NCBI RefSeq assembly: GCF_003063435.1
Contig: NZ_NESL01000002.1
Location: 62,001 to 126,000, forward strand
Reading direction: 5' to 3'
Source of the DNA: Limnohabitans sp. 2KL-1
Lineage (GTDB): Bacteria > Pseudomonadota > Gammaproteobacteria > Burkholderiales > Burkholderiaceae_C
Length of the DNA stretch: 64,000 bases
Shown: positions 26,191 to 35,009 of the stretch, in pieces
Position numbering within the stretch: position 1 is the first letter of the stretch
Layout of the letters: the number at the start of each line of letters is the position of its first letter
The notes under the pieces: model-generated
The model's input: the letters and a program-made list of their open reading frames with translations, nothing else
Databases searched by the model: none
Told to the model about the DNA's origin: nothing
Translations under genes and position numbers: made by a program

Positions 26191-27456
26191 ATGCAGGAAC
26201 ACCCGATCCACTGGGAGACGCCCGGCACCAGCCGGATTCCGTTTGCCGTGTACACGAACCAGGACAGTCACAAAAAAGAGCTGGAGCGCTTTTTCTACAA
26301 GAACCACTGGAGCTATGTGGGTCTGGAGGCCGAAATCCCCAACCCGGGTGACTACAAGCGCACCGCGATCGGTGAGCGCTCCGTCATCCTGACCCGCAGC
26401 CAGGACGGTCAGATCCATGTCGTTGAAAACGTCTGCGCGCACCGGGGCATGGCGTTTTGCCGTGAACGACACGGCAACAAAAAAGAGCTGGTTTGCCCTT
26501 ACCACCAGTGGAGCTACGCGCTCGACGGCAAGCTGCAAGGCGTGCCCTTCAGGCGCGGTGTGCGTCAGGACGGCAAAGTCAATGGCGGCATGCCCGCCGA
26601 CTTTGACCCCAAAGACCATGGCCTGAAACAACTCAAAGTGGCCACCCGCAGTGGCGTGGTGTTTGCGTCGTTTGACCACGACGTGGAGTCGCTCGAAGAC
26701 TACATGGGCCCCACCATCCTGCGTTACTTCGACCGCCTCTTCAACGGGCGCAAGCTCACCATCTTGGGCTACAACCGCCAGCGCATTCCGGGCAACTGGA
26801 AGCTGATGCAGGAAAACATCAAAGACCCCTACCACCCCGGTCTGCTGCACACCTGGTTTGTGACCTTTGGCCTCTGGCGCGCCGACAACAAGTCCGAGTT
26901 GCGCATGGACGAACACCACCGCCATGCGGCGATGATCTCCACGCGCGGCACAGCGGGCCAGGCCACGGGCGACAAAGCCCAGGTCACCCAAGTCAGCAGC
27001 TTCAAGGAAAGCATGCAACTGAACGACCCGAGCTTTCTGGACATCGTGCCCGAACCCTGGTGGCAACTGGGAGACCAAATGCCCACGGCGGTGATGATGA
27101 CGCTGTTCCCCAGCGTGATCTTTCAACAACAGGTCAACAGCGTGTCCACCCGCCACATCCAGCCCGACGGCCATGGCGCGTTCGACTTTGTCTGGACCCA
27201 CTTTGGCTTTGAAGACGACACCCCCGACATGACCGTGCGCCGCTTGCGTCAGGCCAACCTGTTTGGCCCAGCGGGCTTCGTGTCGGCAGACGACGGCGAA
27301 GTGATCGAGTTCTCTCAACAAGCCTTCGAGACCAAGCCAGAACACCGCATGTTGGTGGAGCTGGGTGGACGCGATGTGGGCGAAACCGACCACATGGTGA
27401 CCGAGACCCTCATCCGGGGCATGTACGAATACTGGCGAAAAGTGATGGAGGATTGA
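26191..27456 (+). CDS. nagG: Salicylate 5-hydroxylase-like Rieske oxygenase, large subunit
   Basis: The 421-residue alpha subunit has the Rieske 2Fe-2S ligands C82/H84 ([10 protein letters not shown]) and C102/H105 (VCPYHQWSY). The mononuclear iron site D212/H215/H220 lies in [12 protein letters not shown]. Stretches such as [36 protein letters not shown] and [19 protein letters not shown] agree closely with NagG, which hydroxylates salicylate to gentisate. AAGGA precedes ATG 26191. It overlaps or abuts the small-subunit gene, and a ferredoxin follows; the ferredoxin reductase is missing from the neighbourhood. Another hydroxybenzoate or anthranilate-type substrate cannot be excluded. Confidence 0.85.
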   Translation: MQEHPIHWETPGTSRIPFAVYTNQDSHKKELERFFYKNHWSYVGLEAEIPNPGDYKRTAIGERSVILTRSQDGQIHVVENVCAHRGMAFCRERHGNKKELVCPYHQWSYALDGKLQGVPFRRGVRQDGKVNGGMPADFDPKDHGLKQLKVATRSGVVFASFDHDVESLEDYMGPTILRYFDRLFNGRKLTILGYNRQRIPGNWKLMQENIKDPYHPGLLHTWFVTFGLWRADNKSELRMDEHHRHAAMISTRGTAGQATGDKAQVTQVSSFKESMQLNDPSFLDIVPEPWWQLGDQMPTAVMMTLFPSVIFQQQVNSVSTRHIQPDGHGAFDFVWTHFGFEDDTPDMTVRRLRQANLFGPAGFVSADDGEVIEFSQQAFETKPEHRMLVELGGRDVGETDHMVTETLIRGMYEYWRKVMED

Positions 27457-27458
27457 TG

Positions 27459-27932
27459 ATGGTTGATATGCAAACCTGGTTCGGCATCCAGCAACTTTAT
27501 GCCGATTACGCCAGCGCCGTGGACAGCGGCCAATGGGACCTGTGGCCAGAATTTTTCACCGAGCAGTGCGTCTACAAACTGCAGCCCCGTGAAAACTTCG
27601 AACGCGGCTTCCCCTTGGCCACCTTGTTCTTGACCAGCAAGGGCATGCTCAAGGACCGTGTGTATGGCATCACCGAAACGATCTACCACGATCCCTATTA
27701 CCAGCGGCATGTGGTGGGCGCACCCATCGTGCGGCGCGTTTCAGACGGTCGCATCCACGCAGAGGCCAACTACGCGGTGTTTCGCACCAAGCTCGACAAG
27801 GAAAGCACCGTGTTCAATGTGGGCCGCTACATCGACACCATCGTGCAAACCCCCGAAGGCTTCAAGTTCGCCGAGCGCATCTGCGTCTACGACAGCGAGA
27901 TGATCCCCAATTCGATCATTTATCCGATCTGA
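27459..27932 (+). CDS. nagH: Salicylate 5-hydroxylase-like oxygenase, small subunit
   Basis: The 157-residue beta subunit has the cone-shaped NTF2-like fold of Rieske oxygenases and stabilises the alpha trimer without carrying metals. The start at ATG 27459 lies 7 nt after GGAGG; ATG 27456 overlaps the nagG stop codon and is also possible, so the two genes are translationally coupled. Features include [21 protein letters not shown] and [13 protein letters not shown]. It is followed by a 108-bp spacer containing REP-like palindromes and then the ferredoxin gene. Confidence 0.87.
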   Translation: MVDMQTWFGIQQLYADYASAVDSGQWDLWPEFFTEQCVYKLQPRENFERGFPLATLFLTSKGMLKDRVYGITETIYHDPYYQRHVVGAPIVRRVSDGRIHAEANYAVFRTKLDKESTVFNVGRYIDTIVQTPEGFKFAERICVYDSEMIPNSIIYPI

Positions 27933-27953
27933 AGTGATGTCGTCTTCTGTTGG

Positions 27954-28020
27954 CGCTTGCCTGCAAGCGAAGGGTTACGGCTCACCCACCCGTGCATCGC
28001 CAGCAGGCTGGCTCCTACAA
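27954..28020. repeat. Pair of REP-like palindromes between nagH and ferredoxin
   Basis: CGCTTGC-CT-GCAAGCG (27954-27969) and GCCAGC-AG-GCTGGC (27999-28012) form two short hairpins about 30 bp apart. The right unit reads on the minus strand as TTGTAGGAGCCAGCC, much like the GTAGGAGC core of Pseudomonas-type REP elements. The pair resembles a BIME (two REPs in one intergenic space) inside the operon. Confidence 0.7.
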
Positions 28021-28040
28021 AAACACAATGAAAGAACGCA

Positions 28041-28358
28041 ATGAGCAACTGGATTGACGTGGCCGCCGAGGCCGATCTGTTTGAAGGCGCGGGCGTCGCT
28101 GTGACCCCCGAAGGCCAGGACATTGCCGTCTTCAAACTCGAAGATGGCGGGGTTCATGCCATCAACAACCTGTGCAGCCATGGCAACGCCAAACTCTGCG
28201 ATGGCTTTGTCGAAGGGCACATGGTGGAGTGCCCCTTCCACCAAGCGCTCTTTGATGTGCGCGATGGCACCGTCAGCTGCGGCCCGGCCACTGAACCGGT
28301 CAAGTCATGGCCCGTCAAAATTGAAAACGGCAGAGTCCTTCTCGACTTGGGTTCCTGA
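28041..28358 (+). CDS. Rieske-type [2Fe-2S] ferredoxin (NagAb-like)
   Basis: The 105-residue soluble ferredoxin has the Rieske ligands in NNLCSHGNAKLCDG (Cys-X-His) and VECPFHQALFD (Cys-X2-His). It matches ferredoxin components that pass electrons from a flavin reductase to ring-hydroxylating oxygenases, and its place after nagGH supports that role. No NagAa-like reductase gene follows; instead a terminator at 28385-28408 closes the module. The ribosome site is weak (AAAGAA). Confidence 0.92.
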   Translation: MSNWIDVAAEADLFEGAGVAVTPEGQDIAVFKLEDGGVHAINNLCSHGNAKLCDGFVEGHMVECPFHQALFDVRDGTVSCGPATEPVKSWPVKIENGRVLLDLGS

Positions 28359-28384
28359 GGGCGGAGCAGCCGTTAAACTAGCAG

Positions 28385-28408
28385 CGGCGGATTTGTTCCG
28401 CCGTTTTT
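28385..28408 (+). terminator. Intrinsic terminator after the ferredoxin gene
   Basis: CGGCGGA (28385-28391), a 5-nt loop and TCCGCCG (28397-28403) are followed by TTTTT. It separates the oxygenase module from livH only 44 nt downstream. Confidence 0.85.
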
Positions 28409-28451
28409 ACAAGTACTTTTGCTTGGCGCTTTTCCAATTGGCCCTGACCTG

Positions 28452-29315
28452 ATGGACTTCATCAATTTTTTAATCCAACTGCTCAACAGCGTCCAGTACG
28501 GGCTGCTGCTGTTCATGCTGGCTGCTGGCCTGACCCTGATCTTCGGCATCATGGGCGTGGTCAACCTGGCCCACGGCAGCTTCTATATGCTGGGCGCCTA
28601 TCTGGCGTGGTCGCTGGCGGGCATGCTCGGCAGCTTCACCCTGGCCATCATCGTGGGCACAGCCTTGTCGGTGGCCTTTGGGCTGTTGCTGGAAAAGCTG
28701 CTGTTCAAGCACTTCTACCACCGCGACCACCTGGACCAGGTGTTGCTCACGTTCGGTCTGATCTACGTGTTTGAAGAGCTGCGCTCCATGCTCTGGGGCG
28801 ACGATGTGCACGGTGTGCAAATCCCCGAAGCCCTGTCGGCCTCGATTGCACTGACCGACACGCTTTCTTATCCGGTCTACCGCCTGTTCATGTCGGGCGT
28901 GTGCCTGGTGTTGGCACTGGGCCTTTATTTGCTGATCTCCAAAACCCGTCTGGGCATGAAGATCCGTGCCGGGGCCTTCAACCACGAGATGACCGAAGCG
29001 CTGGGTGTGAACATCAGCCTGATCCATGCCGTGGTGTTCGCGTTGGGTGTGGGTCTGGCGTCCATTGCGGGCATGATCGCCGCGCCGATTTCCAGCGTCT
29101 ACCCCAACATGGGCGGGCAAGTGCTGATCATGTGCTTTGTGGTGGTGGTGATTGGCGGCATCGGCTCGGTGCGCGGTGCACTCATCGCGGCCCTGTTGGT
29201 CGGACTTGTCGACACTTTCGGCAAAGTCTTGCTGCCTCAAATTTCGGGCATGCTGGTGTATGTGCTCATGGCCGCGGTGCTTTTGTACAAGCCCGAAGGC
29301 CTTTTCAAACAGTGA
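28452..29315 (+). CDS. livH: Branched-chain amino acid-type ABC permease, LivH-like
   Basis: The 287-residue inner-membrane permease has about eight hydrophobic helices, the LivH motif GIMGVVNLAHGSFYMLGAY and a cytoplasmic EAA-like loop (EMTEALGVNISLIHAVVF). It pairs with LivM to form the channel of a LivFGHM importer. ATG 28452 has no clear ribosome site. A terminator lies just upstream, so the livHMGF run needs its own promoter or read-through from the ferredoxin. The likely receptor is the gene at 23848, with aromatic or other carboxylates as cargo by context. Confidence 0.9.
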   Translation: MDFINFLIQLLNSVQYGLLLFMLAAGLTLIFGIMGVVNLAHGSFYMLGAYLAWSLAGMLGSFTLAIIVGTALSVAFGLLLEKLLFKHFYHRDHLDQVLLTFGLIYVFEELRSMLWGDDVHGVQIPEALSASIALTDTLSYPVYRLFMSGVCLVLALGLYLLISKTRLGMKIRAGAFNHEMTEALGVNISLIHAVVFALGVGLASIAGMIAAPISSVYPNMGGQVLIMCFVVVVIGGIGSVRGALIAALLVGLVDTFGKVLLPQISGMLVYVLMAAVLLYKPEGLFKQ

Positions 29316-29322
29316 GATCCTC

Positions 29323-30336
29323 ATGAGCGCCCCCCAAACCCATCTGGAAATCCTACCTCGCAGCGTGCAATTGCTGCTGGTGCTGGGCCTCTTAGCCTTG
29401 CTGGCCTTCCCCTTTGTTGGCAGCAACTTCTACATCGACATGGTCAACCGCATGATGATCCTGGCGATTTTTGCGATGAGTCTGGACCTGCTGCAAGGCG
29501 TGACCGGTCTGGTTTCGCTGGGCCACGCAGCCTACTTTGGCATTGCCGGTTACGCGCTGGCTTTCCTGACCCCACAAGACACGCCCGTGAGCCTGTACAC
29601 CAGCTTGCCGCTGGCCGTCGGGGCCTCGGCGCTGGCCGCGCTCATCATCGGTTTTCTGGTGGTGCGCACGCACGGCATCTACTTCATCATGGTCACCATG
29701 GCCTTTGCCCAGATGGTGTTCTTTGCCTTTTTTGACAACAAGGCGCTGGGCGGCTCAGACGGCATCTTTTTGAACTTCAAGCCCGATGCCGTGCTGCTTG
29801 ATCTGGAGAACAAGCAGGTGTTTTATTTCTTCACCCTGGCTTGCCTGGTGGGCGTCTATGCCTTCTTGCGCCGTTTGCTGTGGAGCCCCTTTGGCCGAGC
29901 GCTGGCGGGCATTCGGGTGAACGAACACCGCATGCGCGCTTTGGGCTTTGGCACCTTCAGCCACAAACTGGCCGCATTCACATTGGCCGGCGCACTGGCC
30001 GGTCTGGCCGGTTATTTGTGGGCTGCGCAAAGCGGTTTTGTGAACCCCGAACTCATGGGCTTTCACATGAGCGCCCACGCCATCATGATGGTGATTTTGG
30101 GCGGCATGGGCAATTTTGCGGGGGCCATCGTCGGGGCTTTCAGCTTCGAGGTGTTGCTACACGTCTTCAAAGACTTGCCCGATGTGGGCGAGTTCAAAAC
30201 CGGCAAACACTGGCAAATGTGGATGGGCCTGTTCATCGTGGCCCTGATCGTGTTTGCCCCCAAAGGCATTTTGGGGCTGATCAACCGGGCTTTCCCGGGC
30301 AAGAACGCAAAGATGAAGGAGAGTGGCCATGAGTGA
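29323..30336 (+). CDS. livM: Branched-chain amino acid-type ABC permease, LivM-like
   Basis: The 337-residue permease has the LivM features LLQGVTGLVSLGHAAYFGIAGY and RVNEHRMRALGFGTFSHKLAAF, with about eight to ten membrane helices. It is the partner of the LivH-like subunit 8 nt upstream, and its last 8 bp overlap the livG gene. It is an inner-membrane component; the transported compound cannot be read from the sequence. Confidence 0.92.
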   Translation: MSAPQTHLEILPRSVQLLLVLGLLALLAFPFVGSNFYIDMVNRMMILAIFAMSLDLLQGVTGLVSLGHAAYFGIAGYALAFLTPQDTPVSLYTSLPLAVGASALAALIIGFLVVRTHGIYFIMVTMAFAQMVFFAFFDNKALGGSDGIFLNFKPDAVLLDLENKQVFYFFTLACLVGVYAFLRRLLWSPFGRALAGIRVNEHRMRALGFGTFSHKLAAFTLAGALAGLAGYLWAAQSGFVNPELMGFHMSAHAIMMVILGGMGNFAGAIVGAFSFEVLLHVFKDLPDVGEFKTGKHWQMWMGLFIVALIVFAPKGILGLINRAFPGKNAKMKESGHE

Positions 30337-31108
30337 AGCCAAAGTCCTCCTGTCGGCGCGCCAGCTGACCAAGCGTTTTGGCGGCTTGGCGGCCGTCAAT
30401 GAAGTCAACGTCGATTTGTGGCACGGACGCATCCACGCGGTCATCGGCCCCAACGGCGCAGGCAAATCCACGCTGACCAACCTGCTGTCGGGCGACCTGC
30501 CCCCGACCTCGGGCCAGATCACGCTCGATGGCCACAACATCACCGGCTGGACGCCCGAAAAAATCTCGCGCCACCGCCTGGGCCGCAGCTACCAAAAAAC
30601 CAACATCTTCCGCACCTTCAGCGTGTGGGACAACGTGCGCCTGGCCGCGCAGTCGCGGGTGCAGCCCTCGCCTTTCAACCCACTGGGCTGGTTGGGCCGG
30701 GCCGACAACATGGCCGAAGTCAACGCCCGGGCCGAACGCGCCATGGAACTGGCCGGTCTGCAAGACCGCCGCCAAACCATCGCGGGTGCGGCCAGCCATG
30801 GCGAACAACGCCAGCTGGAGATCGCCATGACACTGGCCACCGAACCGGTGGTCTTGCTGCTGGACGAACCGCTGGCCGGCATGGGCGTGATGGAGGCCGA
30901 AAGCATGGTGCAGCTCTTGCTGCGTCTGAAAAAAGACCACGCCATGCTGCTGGTTGAGCACGACATTGACGCGATCTTCACGCTGGCCGACCACCTGACG
31001 GTGATGGTCAATGGCCAGGTGATCGCCAGCGACACGCCCGCCGTGGTGCGCGCCGACAGTGGCGTGCAGGCCGCTTATTTAGGCGAAGAAGTGGGTGAGG
31101 AACACTGA
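30329..31108 (+). CDS. livG: ABC transporter ATP-binding protein, LivG-like
   Basis: The 259-residue ATPase has Walker A GPNGAGKSTL, the LivG-type signature ASHGEQRQLEIA in place of LSGGQ, Walker B VVLLLDEP and the LivG-specific TNIFRTFSVWDNV loop. ATG 30329 lies 7 nt after AAGGAG and overlaps the end of livM by 8 bp. It forms the ATPase pair with livF, whose start is 1 nt after its stop codon. Confidence 0.94.
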   Translation: MSEAKVLLSARQLTKRFGGLAAVNEVNVDLWHGRIHAVIGPNGAGKSTLTNLLSGDLPPTSGQITLDGHNITGWTPEKISRHRLGRSYQKTNIFRTFSVWDNVRLAAQSRVQPSPFNPLGWLGRADNMAEVNARAERAMELAGLQDRRQTIAGAASHGEQRQLEIAMTLATEPVVLLLDEPLAGMGVMEAESMVQLLLRLKKDHAMLLVEHDIDAIFTLADHLTVMVNGQVIASDTPAVVRADSGVQAAYLGEEVGEEH

Positions 31109-31109
31109 G

Positions 31110-31823
31110 ATGAGCGAACTGTTGATCAACGCCCAAGGCTTGAACACCTACTACGGTGCCAGCCACATCCTGCGCGGCATCGACTTTGCCGTGGCGCGTG
31201 GCGAAACCATTGGCCTGATGGGCCGCAACGGCATGGGCAAAAGCACCTTGCTCAAATCCATCATGGGCATCGTGCCACCCCAAAGCGGCACCGTGCAGAT
31301 CAAAGGGCAAACCATGAACGGCCGCCCCACTTTTGAAGTGGCACAGCTGGGCATCGCCTATGTGCCCGAGGGCCGGGGCATCTTCGGCAACCTGAGCGTG
31401 GTTGAAAACCTCAAGATGGCGGCACGCGCAGGCACCCGTGGTCAGCGCGACTGGACCTATGAGCGCGTGCTGGAGACCTTCCCGCGCCTGACCGAGCGCT
31501 TGAACCACGGCGGTCAGCAGCTGTCGGGCGGCGAGCAGCAGATGCTCACCATCGGCCGAGCCCTGATGACCAACCCCGATGTGCTGATCCTGGACGAAGC
31601 CACCGAAGGTCTGGCCCCGCTGATCGCCCGAGAAATCTGGCGCATTTGCAGCCTGATCAAAGAAAGCGGCATCAGCGCCATCATCGTGGACAAAAACTGG
31701 AAGCACGTCACCCAGATCACCGACCGCAATGTGATTTTGGTCAAAGGCGAGGTCGTGTTTGAAGGCACCTCGCAAGCCCTGCACGACGACCCGAGAGTTC
31801 TGGAGCAACACCTGGGGGTGTGA
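31110..31823 (+). CDS. livF: ABC transporter ATP-binding protein, LivF-like
   Basis: The 237-residue ATPase has Walker A GRNGMGKSTLLKS, the signature QLSGGEQQMLTIGRAL and Walker B VLILDEATEGLAP, with the YVPEGRGIFGNLSV loop of LivF. It starts 1 nt after livG and ends the transporter genes. An SDR gene follows after 81 bp on the same strand, so transcription may continue into the oxidation genes downstream. Confidence 0.94.
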   Translation: MSELLINAQGLNTYYGASHILRGIDFAVARGETIGLMGRNGMGKSTLLKSIMGIVPPQSGTVQIKGQTMNGRPTFEVAQLGIAYVPEGRGIFGNLSVVENLKMAARAGTRGQRDWTYERVLETFPRLTERLNHGGQQLSGGEQQMLTIGRALMTNPDVLILDEATEGLAPLIAREIWRICSLIKESGISAIIVDKNWKHVTQITDRNVILVKGEVVFEGTSQALHDDPRVLEQHLGV

Positions 31824-31904
31824 AACACAAGGGTCTTCACCAGCGCGCAAACCGCCTGACAAATGCAAGAATGAACGCTTTCATCTCAAGCATCCAGGGA
31901 GCGC

Positions 31905-32744
31905 ATGTTTCGCAACGCCGTCATCACCGGAGCCTGCGGGGGCCTGGGTCAGGCCCTGGCCGCTGAGCTCATCGCTGCGGGCGCACAAGTCGCCTTGGTT
32001 GGCCTCAACCGTGACGCCCTGAGCGCCCTGGCCGCTCTGGCCCCGGATCGCACCCGCATCTACACACCCGATGTGTCCAATGCTTTGGCCATGCAAGCCA
32101 TGGCCAGCGACTGGCTTGCACACCACTGCGCGCCCGATCTGCTCATCGCCAATGCCGGTGTCGCAGGCGGCTTTGAAACGGCCGACCCGGCAGACCTGGC
32201 CGTGATGCGCCGCATGCTCGAGATCAACTTGCTGGGCGTGGCCACCACCTTTCAACCGTTTTTGCAGACCATGCTGGACGGCCAGAAACCGGGTGCACTG
32301 GTCGGCGTGGCCAGCGTGGCGGGCTGGCGCGGCATGCCGGGCAACGGCGCTTACTGCGCCAGCAAGGCCGGTCTCATCGCCTATTTGCAAAGCCTGCGCG
32401 CCGAGTTGCGCAGCAGCGCCCTCACGGTGCACACCGTCAGCCCCGGCTATTTGCGCACCGCGCTCACGGCGGGCAACACCTTTGCCATGCCCGGTCTTCT
32501 TGGGCCAGACGAAGCTGCGCGCAGCTTGTTGCGCGGCGTGGCCCGGGGGCGTGAGCACATTGTTTTGCCGCGCCGCATCGGCTGGCTGTCGCGTGCCTTG
32601 TCGCTCTTGCCCGCCCGCTGGCATGACCGCATCTTGCTGGGCCAGCCCCGAAAACCCCGCGCCCACCAGGCCGGGGCCACACCGATTCCCGGACTCACCG
32701 ACACCGACACCGACACCGACACCATCACCCACAGACCCTCATGA
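31905..32744 (+). CDS. Short-chain dehydrogenase/reductase
   Basis: The 279-residue classical SDR has the cofactor motif TGACGGLGQALA, the NAG motif IANAGVAGG and the catalytic YCASK with an upstream serine in VASVAGWRG. It should oxidise or reduce an alcohol/ketone using NAD(P). It overlaps the flavin monooxygenase gene by 4 bp (ATGA), which implies coupled translation and a shared pathway. The C-terminus is odd: a hexanucleotide repeat encodes a run of alternating Asp-Thr. The substrate is unknown. Confidence 0.88.
   Translation: MFRNAVITGACGGLGQALAAELIAAGAQVALVGLNRDALSALAALAPDRTRIYTPDVSNALAMQAMASDWLAHHCAPDLLIANAGVAGGFETADPADLAVMRRMLEINLLGVATTFQPFLQTMLDGQKPGALVGVASVAGWRGMPGNGAYCASKAGLIAYLQSLRAELRSSALTVHTVSPGYLRTALTAGNTFAMPGLLGPDEAARSLLRGVARGREHIVLPRRIGWLSRALSLLPARWHDRILLGQPRKPRAHQAGATPIPGLTDTDTDTDTITHRPS
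32696..32719. repeat. Hexanucleotide tandem repeat in the 3' end of the SDR gene
   Basis: Four perfect CACCGA units followed by a CACCAT variant encode alternating Asp-Thr near the SDR C-terminus. The unit is a multiple of three, so slippage would change length without a frameshift. Confidence 0.85.
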
Positions 32745-34054
32745 GCACTCCGACACAACAACAAATGGCCTTGATCGGCGCTGGCCCCTCCGGTTTGGCG
32801 GGTGCTCGGGCGCTCTCCAAACACGGCATCGCCTTTCAAGGCCTGGAGGCCCACACCGATGTGGGCGGCCTGTGGAACATTGGCAACACCCGCTCCACGG
32901 TCTACGAGTCGGCCCATTTGATCTCCAGCAAGCGCACCACCGAGTTCAAGGAATTCCCCATGCCAGGCGGCACGGCCGATTACCCCAGCCACCGCGAGCT
33001 GCTCGACTACTTCAAGGCCTATGCCGAGCACTTTAACTTGAAGCGCCACTACCGTTTTGGCGTGCGGGTGCTGCGCGTCGAGCCCGTGAGCGATGCACCC
33101 GACACGCTTTGGCGCGTGACCCTCGATGCGGGCAACGGCCAGCTTGAAACCCACGAGTACAAAGGCGTGGTGATCGCCAACGGCATCCTGGCCGAGCCCA
33201 ACATGCCGCAATGGCCCGGGCAGTTCAGCGGGCAATTGCTGCACACCTCGGCCTACAAAAAGGCCGCGCAGTTCAAGGGCCAGCGCGTGCTGATCGTGGG
33301 CGCGGGCAACTCGGGTTGCGACATCGCGGTGGACGCGGTGCACCATGCGCAAAGCGTCGACATCTCGGTGCGCCGGGGCTATTACTTCGTGCCCAAATAT
33401 GTGTTTGGCCTGCCCGCCGACACCGTGGGCGGCAAAACCAAGCTGCCGCGCTGGCTTAAGCAAAAGGTCGACAGCACCATGCTCAAATGGTTCACCGGCG
33501 ACCCGGTGCGCTTTGGCTTTCCCAAGCCCGACTACAAGATGTACGAGTCGCACCCCATCGTGAACTCGCTCATCCTGCACCACATCGGCCATGGCGACGT
33601 GAAGGTGCGGCCTGATGTGACACGGCTCGATGGCCACACCGTGCACTTCAAGGACGGCAGCCAAGCCGACTACGACCTGGTCATGGCCGCCACAGGCTAC
33701 AAACTGCACTACCCCTTCATTGACGACGCTTTGCTCAACTGGCAAGGCATGTCGCCCCAGCTGTACCTGAACATCTTTGCGCCGCATTTTGAGCGACTGG
33801 CCGTGCTGGGCATGGTCGAAGCCGCAGGCCTGGGCTGGGAAGGCCGGGCCGAGCAGGCCGAAGTGATGGCGCGTTATTTCAAAGGCCTCGATGCCCGATC
33901 GCCTCAGGCGCTGGCGTTTTCCAAAGCGCGGCAAGGCCCCTCGCCCGATCTGTCGGGCGGCTACCGCTACCTGAAAGTCGAGCGCATGGCCTGCTACGTC
34001 AACAAAGACGTGTACCGCGACACCATGCGCCAGACCGCCGCCGAACTGGCCTGA
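32741..34054 (+). CDS. Flavin-containing monooxygenase (class B)
   Basis: The 437-residue enzyme has an FAD motif ([13 protein letters not shown]), an NADPH motif (VLIVGAGNSGCDIA) and the class B fingerprint FSGQLLHTSAY, which fits F-X-G-X3-H-X3-Y of FMOs rather than the W-ending Baeyer-Villiger form. It should use NADPH and oxygen to oxygenate a soft nucleophile or a ketone. It overlaps the SDR gene by 4 bp and precedes a BASS transporter. With an alcohol dehydrogenase beside it, alcohol to ketone to ester chemistry is conceivable. The substrate is not known. Confidence 0.88.
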   Translation: MSTPTQQQMALIGAGPSGLAGARALSKHGIAFQGLEAHTDVGGLWNIGNTRSTVYESAHLISSKRTTEFKEFPMPGGTADYPSHRELLDYFKAYAEHFNLKRHYRFGVRVLRVEPVSDAPDTLWRVTLDAGNGQLETHEYKGVVIANGILAEPNMPQWPGQFSGQLLHTSAYKKAAQFKGQRVLIVGAGNSGCDIAVDAVHHAQSVDISVRRGYYFVPKYVFGLPADTVGGKTKLPRWLKQKVDSTMLKWFTGDPVRFGFPKPDYKMYESHPIVNSLILHHIGHGDVKVRPDVTRLDGHTVHFKDGSQADYDLVMAATGYKLHYPFIDDALLNWQGMSPQLYLNIFAPHFERLAVLGMVEAAGLGWEGRAEQAEVMARYFKGLDARSPQALAFSKARQGPSPDLSGGYRYLKVERMACYVNKDVYRDTMRQTAAELA

Positions 34055-34079
34055 GCTTCAATCCATCACGAAAGCACCC

Positions 34080-35009
34080 ATGCTGCCTGTTGACGAAATC
34101 CGCCTGAATTTCAACCCCGCCTCGCTGGCCGTGCTCAATGCCGTGCTGGGCTTCTTGATGTTCGGCATCGCGCTGGACACGCGGCTGGAAGACTTTCGCC
34201 GCCTGCTGCGCATGCCCATGGCTTTTGCGGTGGGCATCGCAGCGCAGTTTTTGTTGCTGCCTGCCATCACCTTCGGCCTCACGCTGGTGCTGCAACCGGC
34301 CCCCAGCATCGCGCTGGGCATGATTTTGGTGGCCTGCTGTCCGCCGGGCAATGTCAGCAACATCCTCACGCACCGCGCCAAGGGCAATGTGGCGCTGAGC
34401 GTGTCGATGACCGCTGTGTCCAATGCCATCTCGGTGGTGGCCATGCCGCTTAACTTTGCGTTTTGGGGCGGCATCCACCCCACGGCTTCGGGCCTGCTGA
34501 CCAGCATCGCACTCGATCCGCTGCAAATGTTTGGCCACATCCTGCTCATCATCGGCCTCCCCTTCGCACTGGGCCTGGCCTGCGTGCAGCGCTTTCCAGC
34601 CTTCACAGCTCGCTTCAAAAAGCCGCTGCGCATCATCAGCTTTTTGGCCCTGATCGGCTTCATCGTCGGGGCGATTGCGGGCAACTGGCGTTACTTCATG
34701 GATTACGTGGGGCTGGTGCTGCTGGCGGTGGTGCTGCACGACGCGCTGGCTTTTGGCACCGGTTATGCCGTGGCGCGGGCAGCTCGCCTGTCTGACTACG
34801 ATTGCCGCGCCCTGTCGATTGAAGTGGGCATCCGCAATGCGGGCTTAGGGCTGGTGCTGATCTTCAGCTTCTTCAATGGGCTGGGTGGCATGGCCGTGGT
34901 GGCTGGGGTCTGGGGCTTTTGGGACATCATCGCGGGCCTGATCCTGGCCGGTTTTTGGGCACGCAAGCCTTTGCGCAGTGGCGGGCCGATGGCTGAAAGC
35001 GCCGCATGA
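34080..35009 (+). CDS. Bile acid:sodium symporter (BASS) family transporter
   Basis: The 309-residue membrane protein has about nine to ten helices and the BASS motifs LMFGIALDTRLEDFRRLLR, ACCPPGNVSNILTHRAKGNVALSVSMTAVSN and EVGIRNAGLGLVLIF. The family couples sodium entry to uptake of organic anions. Its 3' end overlaps the next gene by 4 bp (ATGA). Position between a flavin monooxygenase and an epimerase suggests import of the compound they process. Specificity is unknown. Confidence 0.9.
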   Translation: MLPVDEIRLNFNPASLAVLNAVLGFLMFGIALDTRLEDFRRLLRMPMAFAVGIAAQFLLLPAITFGLTLVLQPAPSIALGMILVACCPPGNVSNILTHRAKGNVALSVSMTAVSNAISVVAMPLNFAFWGGIHPTASGLLTSIALDPLQMFGHILLIIGLPFALGLACVQRFPAFTARFKKPLRIISFLALIGFIVGAIAGNWRYFMDYVGLVLLAVVLHDALAFGTGYAVARAARLSDYDCRALSIEVGIRNAGLGLVLIFSFFNGLGGMAVVAGVWGFWDIIAGLILAGFWARKPLRSGGPMAESAA

